DNA from: an uncultured Prevotella sp.
Lineage (GTDB): Bacteria; Bacteroidota; Bacteroidia; Bacteroidales; Bacteroidaceae
DNA length: 64,000 nucleotides
Direction: 5' to 3'
Assembly (NCBI GenBank): GCA_900317685.1
Contig: ONHQ01000002.1
Coordinates: forward strand, 1 to 64,000
The notes beneath the pieces are model-generated. The model searched no databases. It was not told where the DNA came from and saw only the letters and a list, made by a program, of their open reading frames with translations. Made by a program: the position numbers and the translations under genes. Positions 26,323 to 34,518 of the stretch are shown one piece after another. Every line of letters starts with the position of its first letter. Positions within the stretch are counted from its first letter, which is position 1.

Positions 26323-27552
26323 ATGAATTTTCCATTCTTTGTGGCGCGGCGTTATCTCTTCTCCAAGAAGAAGACGCACGCCATCAATGTGATTTCCCTG
26401 ATCTCTGTCATCGGCGTGGCTGTGGCTACGATGGCCCTCGTCATCGTCTTGTCGGTGTTCAATGGCTTCCATGATCTGGTGGCCAGCTTTTTCACGAACT
26501 TCGACCCGCAGTTGAAGGTGGTGCCCGTGGAGGGCAAGACCGTACCGGCCGATGATCCGATCCTCACAAAGATCAGTCATTTTCCTGAGGTCGACGTGGC
26601 TACGGGTACTGTGGAGGACATGGCACTGGCCATCTACAACGGCAAGCAGGCCATGGTGACGATAAAAGGTGTGGACGACAACTTCCCGCAGCTGACACAT
26701 ATCACCGAGATCCTCTATGGCGACGGCCAATTCCAGCTCCACACGGCCAACCTGCAGTATGGTACACCGGGCATTCGGCTGGCTCAGACCTTAGGCTTGG
26801 GAGCCAATTGGAAAGGCTATCTCAAGATCTATGCGCCGCAGCGTGAGGGACAGCTCGATATGACTGACCCGCAGTCGGGCTTTGTTGTCGACTCGCTGAT
26901 CTCCCCAGGTGTAGTCTTCTCGGTCAATCAGGGTAAGTACGACAAGAGCTATATCGTCACCAGTCTGGGCTTTGCTCAAAACCTCTTTAACCAGCAGGGG
27001 ATGCTATCAGCTTTGGAGTTGAGACTGAAGCCGGGCTCGAATTTCGAAAGTGTGAAAGCGCGGATGCAGCAGGTCGCCGGTAAGAAATATAAGGTTCTTG
27101 ACCGCTTTGAGCAGCAGAGCGACACGTTCAAGATCATGAAAGTGGAAAAGCTCATGGCCTACATCTTCCTGACGTTCATCCTCATCGTAGCCTGTTTCAA
27201 CATCATCGGTTCGCTTTCGATGCTGATCATCGACAAGAAAGACGATGTCGTCACGCTGCGCAACTTGGGAGCTTCGGACAAGCAGATCCGTCGCATCTTC
27301 CTCTTCGAGGGTCGTCTGATCAGTTTCTTCGGAGCCATCTTAGGCATTTTGCTGGGCTTATTGCTCTGTTGGTTGCAGCAGCAGTACGGCTTTGTGAAGA
27401 TGGGCAGCAGCGACGGTACGTTTGTCGTCAATGCCTATCCCGTGAGTGTCCACTACAGCGACGTGCTCATCATCTTCTTTACCGTCATCGCTGCCGGATG
27501 GCTTGCCGTATGGTATCCCGTCAGGGCGCTCAGCAAGAAACTGATGCAATAG
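26323..27552 (+). CDS. LolC/LolE-type ABC transporter permease (FtsX family)
   Basis: Inner-membrane permease, probably part of the lipoprotein-releasing Lol machinery. It is 409 aa. The N-terminal signature FFVARRYLFSKKKTHAINVI precedes TM1. A periplasmic domain of about 220 residues follows, then three C-terminal membrane segments near 280-300, 325-350 and 375-395, as in FtsX-domain proteins. The ATPase LolD is not adjacent, so LolC versus LolE cannot be decided. It closes the envelope cluster and is followed by a strong terminator. Confidence 0.88.
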   Translation: MNFPFFVARRYLFSKKKTHAINVISLISVIGVAVATMALVIVLSVFNGFHDLVASFFTNFDPQLKVVPVEGKTVPADDPILTKISHFPEVDVATGTVEDMALAIYNGKQAMVTIKGVDDNFPQLTHITEILYGDGQFQLHTANLQYGTPGIRLAQTLGLGANWKGYLKIYAPQREGQLDMTDPQSGFVVDSLISPGVVFSVNQGKYDKSYIVTSLGFAQNLFNQQGMLSALELRLKPGSNFESVKARMQQVAGKKYKVLDRFEQQSDTFKIMKVEKLMAYIFLTFILIVACFNIIGSLSMLIIDKKDDVVTLRNLGASDKQIRRIFLFEGRLISFFGAILGILLGLLLCWLQQQYGFVKMGSSDGTFVVNAYPVSVHYSDVLIIFFTVIAAGWLAVWYPVRALSKKLMQ

Positions 27553-27575
27553 TGTACAGGTGCCTATGCAACATA

Positions 27576-27633
27576 AAAAAGGCCCGCATGGTATATAGCT
27601 TTATAATAGCTTTATACTCATGCGGGCTTTTTT
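27576..27633. terminator. Bidirectional terminator
   Basis: AAAAAAGGCCCGCATG pairs with CATGCGGGCTTTTTT. The interior GTATA-AGCT / AGCT-TATAC pairs again, giving a long stem. It lies between the permease and the converging 122-aa membrane protein gene. Confidence 0.88.
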
Positions 27634-27652
27634 GATGCTGCTTATTTCTTGA

Positions 27653-28021
27653 TTATTCAGCACTCTGCTTTGCGGATACCGATTGTTTTGTTTGGGTAAG
27701 GCTTAGTACAGATACAACGAGTAGCATCCACCACGTTATCGCATCGTCGTAGCCTGTAGAATAGTGAATCATCAGACCAATGACAGAAACGAATGCATCG
27801 TAGAGAAAGTCACGCTTGGTACCGAAAATTTCAATGAGTGACGAATACTCTTTTCTACGATATGCGGCCACACATCCTATGAGATATAGGGCGAGTGCCG
27901 CAGCTATCAGCACATAGCTCACCATAGTCATGGTCTCACTACTTTGCAGAAGAGGCAGAGCAAAGTATAGCATGAAAGTAAAAGTGGGGAGACTGGACGT
28001 AATCCAAAAAAGCGACTTCAT
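27653..28021 (-). CDS. Small multi-pass membrane protein, unknown
   Basis: 122 aa from the ATG at 28021; the reading frame is open to a TTG nine bases earlier, which I reject as a start. Four hydrophobic segments are visible at roughly residues 5-25, 34-55, 75-90 and 95-110, connected by short polar loops (YRRKEYSSLIEIFGTKRD). The tail is polar and Gln/Ser-rich. I do not recognise a family. The 66-nt gap from the upstream PAP2-type gene suggests they could share a transcript. Confidence 0.65.
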   Translation of the reverse strand: MKSLFWITSSLPTFTFMLYFALPLLQSSETMTMVSYVLIAAALALYLIGCVAAYRRKEYSSLIEIFGTKRDFLYDAFVSVIGLMIHYSTGYDDAITWWMLLVVSVLSLTQTKQSVSAKQSAE

Positions 28022-28087
28022 GGTAATCAATTATCTATATTATTTTCTTTCCAGTAATTATAACTGTAAACGGCTGTTGCAAGTGCT

Positions 28088-29074
28088 TTACACATGTTTT
28101 GTCTTCGCATTAGCGTTAACAGCAAACTTGTTGTAGACTTGGTTCCACAACAGATAGAAGAATCCACCGGCAACAAGCCCGCCCAGAACGTCGATGGCAT
28201 AGTGGGCGCGGATATACACCGTGGCAAAGCAGATGAGCACAACGAAGGGAAGCAACGTAAAGAACAGAGCCTTACTGCGTGAGCGTCCGGCCAGCAGCAG
28301 TGCGATCACCGAGATGCCTACATGCGAGCTGGGGAACGCCGCTGTGGGGTGCTCGCCCGCGTTGTGCACGTCAGTGATGAGGTGATAGAAGATGCCATCG
28401 CTGTATCCTGGGCTTTTCATCATCTCGGTGTGGGTGTTGAAATAGTCTGCTACATTGGGGAAGATGCCGGCGGCTATCTTCTGGATGCCCACCGCATGGT
28501 AGTAATACATCGGTCCGGCCACGGGCAGCAGGTCGTAGATGGCGTAGAAACTAAAGAAAGATGCCAGGATGATAAACGCGCAGCGCTCGAAGTCGTCGTA
28601 GCGCTTGAAGAAATAATAGAGTATTGTGCCCACAAAGAGCAGGAAGTAGCTCGCGTAGGCCATATCGAGAATTTCGCTGATCCAGTGCTGTGGAAAATGC
28701 TCACAGAAGACCAGTGCGGGTTGGAAACCAAAGAGCTGTTGTTCGAGCGACGCGAAGACGTGATCGAGATTAGGCAGCATGCGGTTGATCTGGTAAGTAT
28801 CGCCGTACCACCAGCTCAGCATCACGAGTTGCATTATTACCCTCAGCAGCCGTGTCACACGGCAGGGAATGAGCCGGTAGACCACCCACATGGCCATGGT
28901 GATGGCGCCCAGCCTTACTCGGTCCCAGATCATTGCCTCGGGATGCTCCACCTTGGTGAAGCAGAAGAGGATGATGAGCAGGGTGAAGACCATGTAGCCG
29001 ATGACCATCCATTCCAGGAGCATCGGACCCTTGTGGGGATGCTTTTCTATTTCAAACCATTTCTTGAGTTGCAT
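28088..29074 (-). CDS. PAP2-superfamily membrane enzyme (possible inositol phosphorylceramide synthase type)
   Basis: Integral membrane phosphatase/transferase of 328 aa starting at the ATG at 29074, which overlaps the stop of the upstream epimerase gene (TAATG). About six membrane segments are visible. PAP2-type catalytic motifs are present near the C-terminus: AAFPSSHVGIS and YIRAHYAIDVLGG, each with a catalytic His. Architecture resembles the PAP2_3/Aur1 branch, which in Bacteroides includes enzymes of inositol sphingolipid synthesis. That specific role is inference; a lipid phosphate phosphatase is the safe reading. Coupled translation implies shared work with the epimerase. Confidence 0.8.
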   Translation of the reverse strand: MQLKKWFEIEKHPHKGPMLLEWMVIGYMVFTLLIILFCFTKVEHPEAMIWDRVRLGAITMAMWVVYRLIPCRVTRLLRVIMQLVMLSWWYGDTYQINRMLPNLDHVFASLEQQLFGFQPALVFCEHFPQHWISEILDMAYASYFLLFVGTILYYFFKRYDDFERCAFIILASFFSFYAIYDLLPVAGPMYYYHAVGIQKIAAGIFPNVADYFNTHTEMMKSPGYSDGIFYHLITDVHNAGEHPTAAFPSSHVGISVIALLLAGRSRSKALFFTLLPFVVLICFATVYIRAHYAIDVLGGLVAGGFFYLLWNQVYNKFAVNANAKTKHV

Positions 29075-30069
29075 TATAGCCAATTGTTTTCTTGATACCA
29101 TTTCACGGTGAGCTGTACGCCGCGATGGAGTTGATATTGGGGATGGAAGCCAAGCTCGTCGCAAGCGGGCTCTATGTCGCAGCGCCAGTTGCGCTGTCGC
29201 AGGATATTATATTTGTCGTTGTTCAGGGCCGTGATATGTCCCGTGAGCCTTCCGTAGTACTCTCCGCACCAGGTGATGAGTCTCAGCACGGCGATCGGAG
29301 CCTTAATACGTATCCACCACGGCCGTCCCATAGCCTGCCGAAGTTCGTTGCTGAACGTAGAGCTCTGATAGACCTCGCCGTCAGAGAGAAAGTATTTTCG
29401 CCCCGACATGCCGTGGTCGAGTGCCAGGAAGACAGCCTGCACCACGTCTTTGACATACACGAAGGTGATGTCCTGCCGTTTGAAACCTACCGCAAAGTCG
29501 ACGTGCTGTTTGATGCTCTTGGCCATGAGGTAATAGTCTTTCTCCCTTGGACCATACACGCCGGTGGGCCGGAGCACGATATAGTTGAACTCATTGCCCA
29601 CGCTGTCGAGATATTTCTCGGCCATGAGCTTACTGCGTCCGTAGGCCGTGTTTGGGTGTGGTGTGTCGTGCTCGGTGATATTGTGGTAGGGCTGTTGTTC
29701 CCTGATGGCACCGAAGATGCTCAGACTGCTCATATAGATGAAGCGTCGCATAGGCATGTGCAGTTCCAGGATGGCCTCTACCAGATTGCGGGTTCCCTCG
29801 TAGTTCACGCGGAAGAAGTCGTCGGGATGCAGGCATTTCGTCACGCCGGCGGCATGCACGACATAGTCGAAATCGTGTCCTCGGAGTTGCTCCACCAACT
29901 TGTCCTTGGAGTTGAAGTCCAGTTCGATGAAGTGGATCCGCGGGTCTTGCAAATAGGCTCGTGAGCTGCTCTTGCGCACGGCGGCCCACGTCTCAAAGCC
30001 TCGTCGGAGTGCTTCCTCTACGATAAAACTGCCAATGAAGCCACTGGCACCGGTAATGAGAATGTTCAT
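29074..30069 (-). CDS. NAD-dependent epimerase/dehydratase (extended SDR)
   Basis: 331 aa. The NAD-binding motif ITGASGFIGSFIVEEAL is at the N-terminus, and VVHAAGVTKCLHPDDFFRVN follows. The catalytic pair lies in YGRSKLMAEKYL with an upstream Ser (MSSLSIFG). The C-terminal substrate domain ends TVKWYQENNWL. The substrate is not identifiable by eye; nucleotide-sugar epimerase or sterol/dihydroflavonol-type reductase are possibilities. Its stop overlaps the start of the PAP2-type gene, and a TATCTTTG box lies at 30086-30093 upstream. Confidence 0.85.
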   Translation of the reverse strand: MNILITGASGFIGSFIVEEALRRGFETWAAVRKSSSRAYLQDPRIHFIELDFNSKDKLVEQLRGHDFDYVVHAAGVTKCLHPDDFFRVNYEGTRNLVEAILELHMPMRRFIYMSSLSIFGAIREQQPYHNITEHDTPHPNTAYGRSKLMAEKYLDSVGNEFNYIVLRPTGVYGPREKDYYLMAKSIKQHVDFAVGFKRQDITFVYVKDVVQAVFLALDHGMSGRKYFLSDGEVYQSSTFSNELRQAMGRPWWIRIKAPIAVLRLITWCGEYYGRLTGHITALNNDKYNILRQRNWRCDIEPACDELGFHPQYQLHRGVQLTVKWYQENNWL

Positions 30070-30197
30070 AGTTTCTATTTGCTTACAAAGATACTACATA
30101 TTTCAGATTTTAAGCAAAATAATCCAAACGATATTAGGATTATTCAATTCTTTTTCGTTAATTTGCATATCAAATTCATCTTTTAGATCATTAGCCT

Positions 30198-32552
30198 ATG
30201 GGAAAAGGTAAGAAAGCGGGTAAGCGCATCTCTAAGAAGCAACTTGCCCAACAGTTGGAGCAATTCTTCTCATCGCAACCAGGAAAGAAACTAACACTGA
30301 AAGACATATTCCGTGCGCTTCATCTCGACACGCACCCGTTGAAGATGCTTGCCATGGACATCATGGAAGAGATGGCGTGGGACGACTTCATCACCAAGAA
30401 AGGAGAGAACGCTTATCAGCTCAACACCAAAGGACAGGTGCAGGAGGGCACTTTTGTGCGCAAGCCCAACGGCAAGAACTCGTTTCTTGCCGACGGCAGC
30501 GACAAGCCTATCTTTGTGGCTGAGCGCAACTCCATGTCGGCGCTCACGGGCGACCGTGTAAGGGTCTCGTTCATGGCACGCCGCCAGAAACATATCAAGG
30601 AAGCACAGGTCATAGAGATCCTCAGCCGTGCCAAGGACACCTTCGTAGGCCGGTTGCGCGTGGACCGCGACATTGCCTTCTGCGTCACGCAAAACAGCAC
30701 CTTCGCGCAGGACATCCTTATTCCTAAGAAAAAACTCAAGGGCGGAAAGACCGACGACAAGGTGCTCGTGAAGATCATCCAGTGGCCTGACGAAAACCAC
30801 AAAAACCCGATTGGTGAGGTCGTCGACGTGCTCGGCAAGACTGGAGAGAACAATGCCGAGATGTGCTCCATTCTCGCACAGTACGGTCTGCCTTATAAGT
30901 ATCCCAAGAACGTGGAGGAGGCCGCGGAGAAGATCACGGGCGAGATCACGCCCGAAGACGTTGCTGAGCGAGAGGACTTCCGCGATACATGGACTTGCAC
31001 CATTGACCCGGCCGACGCCAAAGACTTTGACGATGCCCTCTCCATCAAGAAACTCGACGAAGGACTCTATCAGGTGGGTGTGCATATTGCCGATGTCTCG
31101 CACTATGTCACCGAAGGCAGTATCATTGACCGTGAGGCCGTGAAGCGTGCCACGTCGGTCTATCTCGTCGACCGCACGATACCGATGTTGCCGGAGCGCC
31201 TTTGCAACTTTGTTTGCTCGCTGCGCCCCAATGAGGACAAGCTGACGTTTAGTGTCATCTTCGATCTCGACGAGGAGGCCAACGTCAAGCGCTCACGCAT
31301 CGTCCACACGATCATCCGCTCCAACCGTCGCTATGCTTATGAGGAGGCACAGCAGGTGCTGGAGGACAACGGTGTCGTGGACGGACAGGGACAGCCGGCT
31401 CCCGACCCGGGGGCAGCAGGCTATAAGGATGAGTACGGATGGGAACTCTGTACCCTTGACCGACTGGCTAAGAAGCTGCGTGAAAAGAGATTTAAAGAAG
31501 GCTCGGTGAAGTTCGACACCGAGGAGCTCCATTTCGACGTTGACGAGAAAGGCCATCCTACCCGTTGCTACTTCAAGCGGTCAAAGGATGCCAACAAGCT
31601 CATTGAGGAGTTTATGTTGCTGGCTAACCGCACGGTGGCCGAGCATGTGGGCCGTGTGCCGAAGGGCAAGAAGGCCAAAGTCTTCCCTTATCGTATCCAC
31701 GACAACCCGGATCCGGAGAAGATGGAAACGCTCCGGCAGTTCATCGTCAAGTTTGGATATAAGGTCAAGACCGACGGGACACGGGGTGCCATGGCCAAGA
31801 GCATCAACAAGCTCATGGACGAGTGTGAGGGCAAACGCGAGCAGAAACTCGTGCAAAGCGTGGCACTGCGTGCGATGATGAAGGCAAAGTACAGCGTTCA
31901 CAACATCGGACACTTCGGATTGGGATTTGAGTATTACACCCACTTCACGTCGCCGATTCGCCGCTATCCCGACACGATGGTGCATCGACTGCTGACGAAG
32001 TATCAGCAGGGAGGACGCTCGGCCAACGAGAAACACTATGAAGAGCTCTGCGAGCACTGCTCCGACATGGAACAGATCGCACAGAACGCTGAGCGTGACT
32101 CCATCAAGTATAAGATGGTGGAGTTCATGGGTGACCATATCGGCGAGGTCTATGACGCTCACATCAGCGGTATCACCAGCTATGGCATCTACGCCGAGAT
32201 CGACTCCAACCACTGCGAGGGCATGGTGCCCATGCGTGATCTGGATGATGACTACTACGACTTTGACGAGAAGAACTTCCTGCTTCGTGGCCGTCGCCAC
32301 CATCATAAGTATCAGCTTGGCGACCCGATCCGCATCCGTGTGGACCGTGCCAACATGGAGCGGCGTCAGCTCGACTTTGTCATCGCCAAGGAGGATGATG
32401 AGGGCAAGACAGAGGCGCAATCAGCGTCAAGCCAGCATGGCGACACACGTGAAGCCTTATCCGACATGGGTGATATTGCCGCTGAGGCTGCCAAGAGCAA
32501 GGCTCGCCATCAGGGAAAAGGCCATCGCGGATCAGGCAAGAAGAAAAAGTAA
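30198..32552 (+). CDS. rnr: Ribonuclease R
   Basis: 3'-to-5' exoribonuclease that degrades structured RNA. It is 784 aa. A basic N-terminal helical domain (KAGKRISKKQLAQQLEQFF) is followed by cold-shock domains to about residue 260. The RNB catalytic domain has the Asp-rich motif DPADAKDFDDALS at about 272-284. A C-terminal S1 domain is recognisable by ISGITSYGIYAEIDSN. The very basic tail (RHQGKGHRGSGKKKK) is typical. It is monocistronic, with a terminator at 32564-32593. Confidence 0.96.
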   Translation: MGKGKKAGKRISKKQLAQQLEQFFSSQPGKKLTLKDIFRALHLDTHPLKMLAMDIMEEMAWDDFITKKGENAYQLNTKGQVQEGTFVRKPNGKNSFLADGSDKPIFVAERNSMSALTGDRVRVSFMARRQKHIKEAQVIEILSRAKDTFVGRLRVDRDIAFCVTQNSTFAQDILIPKKKLKGGKTDDKVLVKIIQWPDENHKNPIGEVVDVLGKTGENNAEMCSILAQYGLPYKYPKNVEEAAEKITGEITPEDVAEREDFRDTWTCTIDPADAKDFDDALSIKKLDEGLYQVGVHIADVSHYVTEGSIIDREAVKRATSVYLVDRTIPMLPERLCNFVCSLRPNEDKLTFSVIFDLDEEANVKRSRIVHTIIRSNRRYAYEEAQQVLEDNGVVDGQGQPAPDPGAAGYKDEYGWELCTLDRLAKKLREKRFKEGSVKFDTEELHFDVDEKGHPTRCYFKRSKDANKLIEEFMLLANRTVAEHVGRVPKGKKAKVFPYRIHDNPDPEKMETLRQFIVKFGYKVKTDGTRGAMAKSINKLMDECEGKREQKLVQSVALRAMMKAKYSVHNIGHFGLGFEYYTHFTSPIRRYPDTMVHRLLTKYQQGGRSANEKHYEELCEHCSDMEQIAQNAERDSIKYKMVEFMGDHIGEVYDAHISGITSYGIYAEIDSNHCEGMVPMRDLDDDYYDFDEKNFLLRGRRHHHKYQLGDPIRIRVDRANMERRQLDFVIAKEDDEGKTEAQSASSQHGDTREALSDMGDIAAEAAKSKARHQGKGHRGSGKKKK

Positions 32553-32563
32553 CACCATTGTAG

Positions 32564-32593
32564 GGACGGTCCTTTCCGGGGCCGTCCTTTTTT
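32564..32593 (+). terminator. rnr terminator
   Basis: GGACGG and CCGTCC close a 12-nt loop and are followed by six Ts. Confidence 0.82.
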
Positions 32594-32652
32594 GATAGTC
32601 CTTCAGCAAGCGTCCCTTCTTTTGCTGTCCCTTCCTTTTTATCGAATAAATG

Positions 32653-32684
32653 CTTGCGTATGTTGAGGAAATAGCGTATATTTG
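32653..32684 (+). promoter_or_regulatory. Promoter of the twin AAA/nuclease genes
   Basis: CTTG (32653-32656), a 20-bp spacer, then TATATTTG (32677-32684) followed by C. This is a near-consensus promoter about 30 nt before the first gene. Confidence 0.62.
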
Positions 32685-32714
32685 CAGAAAAGACAAGCGC
32701 AAGTGAAAGAAACG

Positions 32715-34448
32715 ATGAACAACAATATCAAGCAAATACCCTACGGCATCTCCGACTTCAAGCAGGTGCTGAGCGAGAACAAATACCTGGTCGACAAGAC
32801 CATGTTCTTCGAGCGGATGGAACGGGCAGGTAACTTTCTCTTCCTTGTTCGCCCGCGCCGCTTCGGCAAGAGCCTGTTCCTGAACATGCTTGAAGCCTAC
32901 TACGATATTGAGGAGAAGGACAACTTCCAAGAGTTGTTCAAGGGACTCTATGTGGCTGAGCATCCGACATTCAACCATAATAAATATCTCGTGATGCATC
33001 TTGACTTCTCAAAAGTGCAGGGAGATATTGACCATATAGCAGATAGTCTCAACGATTATATGACTCTTCAGTGTAATCTTTTTGCTTTGAAATACAAAAA
33101 GCATTACCCTGAAGAACTGACGCAGCTGTTACAGCAATGCAAGACTGGATCTAATAAACTGAATCTTCTCGGCGACTTAGGCAGAATGGTAGGGTTGAAA
33201 CTCTATCTGATTGTTGACGAGTATGACAACTTCACCAATGATGTCCTCAATGTCAAAGGACAGCAGGCTTATCACGAACTGACACACGGTACGGGTATCT
33301 ATCGTGAGCTTTTCAAGAAGTTCAAGCCTATGTTTGACCGTATCATCATGCTTGGCGTTGCTCCTATTACCCTTGATGACCTGACGAGTGGCTACAATAT
33401 CGCGCTGAACATGACCATCGACCAGCGTTTCAACCAGATGCTGGGCTTCTCGGAAGATGAAATGCGGCAGATGATTCGCTATTACAAAGACGCTGGGGCT
33501 ATCAAGCCGGAAATTACCGAGGACAGCATCATCGCTGACATCAAACCGTGGTACGACAACTATTGCTTCGCCGAAGATAGTTTCGGTACTGAGCCCAGCA
33601 TGTTCAACAGCGACATGGTGTGCTACTATATGAGCACGCTTATCACTACCGGTAAGAAGCCGAAAGAGATGGTTGATCCCAACACGAAGACTGACTACAA
33701 GAAGTTGCGCAACCTCATAGAGATTGGAAACATGACCGAGGAGCGCCGGCAGACCATCTATGAAATCGTGCACACGGGCTACACCATCTCGACAATCAAC
33801 AGTTACTTCCCTGCTGAGAGCATCACTGACGAAAACAACTTCATCAGTCTGCTCTTCTATTACGGCATGCTCACCATCCGCGGCACCCTTGGGGCAGCGT
33901 TGAAACTCGGTATTCCGAACAACAACGTGCGCATACAATACTACACCTACCTGATGCAGGCCTTCCAACAGATCCATCCTACGGCACTCTCGCAACTCAA
34001 CGTGCCATTCTATCAAGCTGCCGTGGAGGGTCACTGGCGCCCGATGATGGACTATATCCTCAAGGCTTACCACGACACTACCGCTGTGCGACAGCTCATC
34101 GAGGGAGAGCGCAACCTGCAGGGATTTATGAACGCTTTCCTCAGTCTTGACCCTTATTATCTCGTCGCTCCCGAGATGGAGTTCTCTCACGGCTACTGTG
34201 ACTTCTTCCTGCTGCCCAACAATACGGTCTACCCGATGGTTGCGCACAGCTATATCCTGGAGCTGAAGTATCTCAAGACCGACGCTTCCGACGCTGAGGC
34301 CGCGCAGCAGTGGACCGAGGCCGTCGCTCAGATCAAGACCTACGCCGCCGACCGCAAGCTGCAAACGATGCTTCACGGCACAAAGCTCCACCTCATCGTC
34401 GTGCAGATCAAGGGCTATGATGTGGTGAAGATGGAAGAAATAAGATAA
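32715..34448 (+). CDS. AAA-ATPase-like / PD-(D/E)XK nuclease-like protein, copy 1
   Basis: Protein of a family greatly expanded in gut Bacteroidales, function unknown. It is 577 aa from the ATG at 32715, which aligns with the start of copy 2. The N-terminal AAA-like NTPase has a Walker A variant RPRRFGKSLF (residues 46-55) and a Walker B LYLIVDEYDNF (163-173). The C-terminal ~130 residues carry PD-(D/E)XK-type signatures: GYCDFFLLP supplies the Asp and YILELKYLK the ExK. Copy 2 follows 70 nt downstream and is nearly identical except at residues ~101-162. No toxin, methylase or phage gene is adjacent. Confidence 0.85.
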   Translation: MNNNIKQIPYGISDFKQVLSENKYLVDKTMFFERMERAGNFLFLVRPRRFGKSLFLNMLEAYYDIEEKDNFQELFKGLYVAEHPTFNHNKYLVMHLDFSKVQGDIDHIADSLNDYMTLQCNLFALKYKKHYPEELTQLLQQCKTGSNKLNLLGDLGRMVGLKLYLIVDEYDNFTNDVLNVKGQQAYHELTHGTGIYRELFKKFKPMFDRIIMLGVAPITLDDLTSGYNIALNMTIDQRFNQMLGFSEDEMRQMIRYYKDAGAIKPEITEDSIIADIKPWYDNYCFAEDSFGTEPSMFNSDMVCYYMSTLITTGKKPKEMVDPNTKTDYKKLRNLIEIGNMTEERRQTIYEIVHTGYTISTINSYFPAESITDENNFISLLFYYGMLTIRGTLGAALKLGIPNNNVRIQYYTYLMQAFQQIHPTALSQLNVPFYQAAVEGHWRPMMDYILKAYHDTTAVRQLIEGERNLQGFMNAFLSLDPYYLVAPEMEFSHGYCDFFLLPNNTVYPMVAHSYILELKYLKTDASDAEAAQQWTEAVAQIKTYAADRKLQTMLHGTKLHLIVVQIKGYDVVKMEEIR

Positions 34449-34518
34449 AGGTAGAAAAGTGAAAAAAGGTAGAAAAGTAAAAAAAGACATAAGAGTCTCA
34501 ACGATAAGCAACAAGACG
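34449..34518. repeat. Short AAAGGTAGAAAAGT-type direct repeat between the twins
   Basis: AAAGGTAGAAAAGT occurs twice about 18 bp apart just after the stop of copy 1. A decayed version (AAGGGGGAAGAGTAAAAAGG) follows the stop of copy 2, so the duplicated segment included some 3' flank. Confidence 0.55.
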
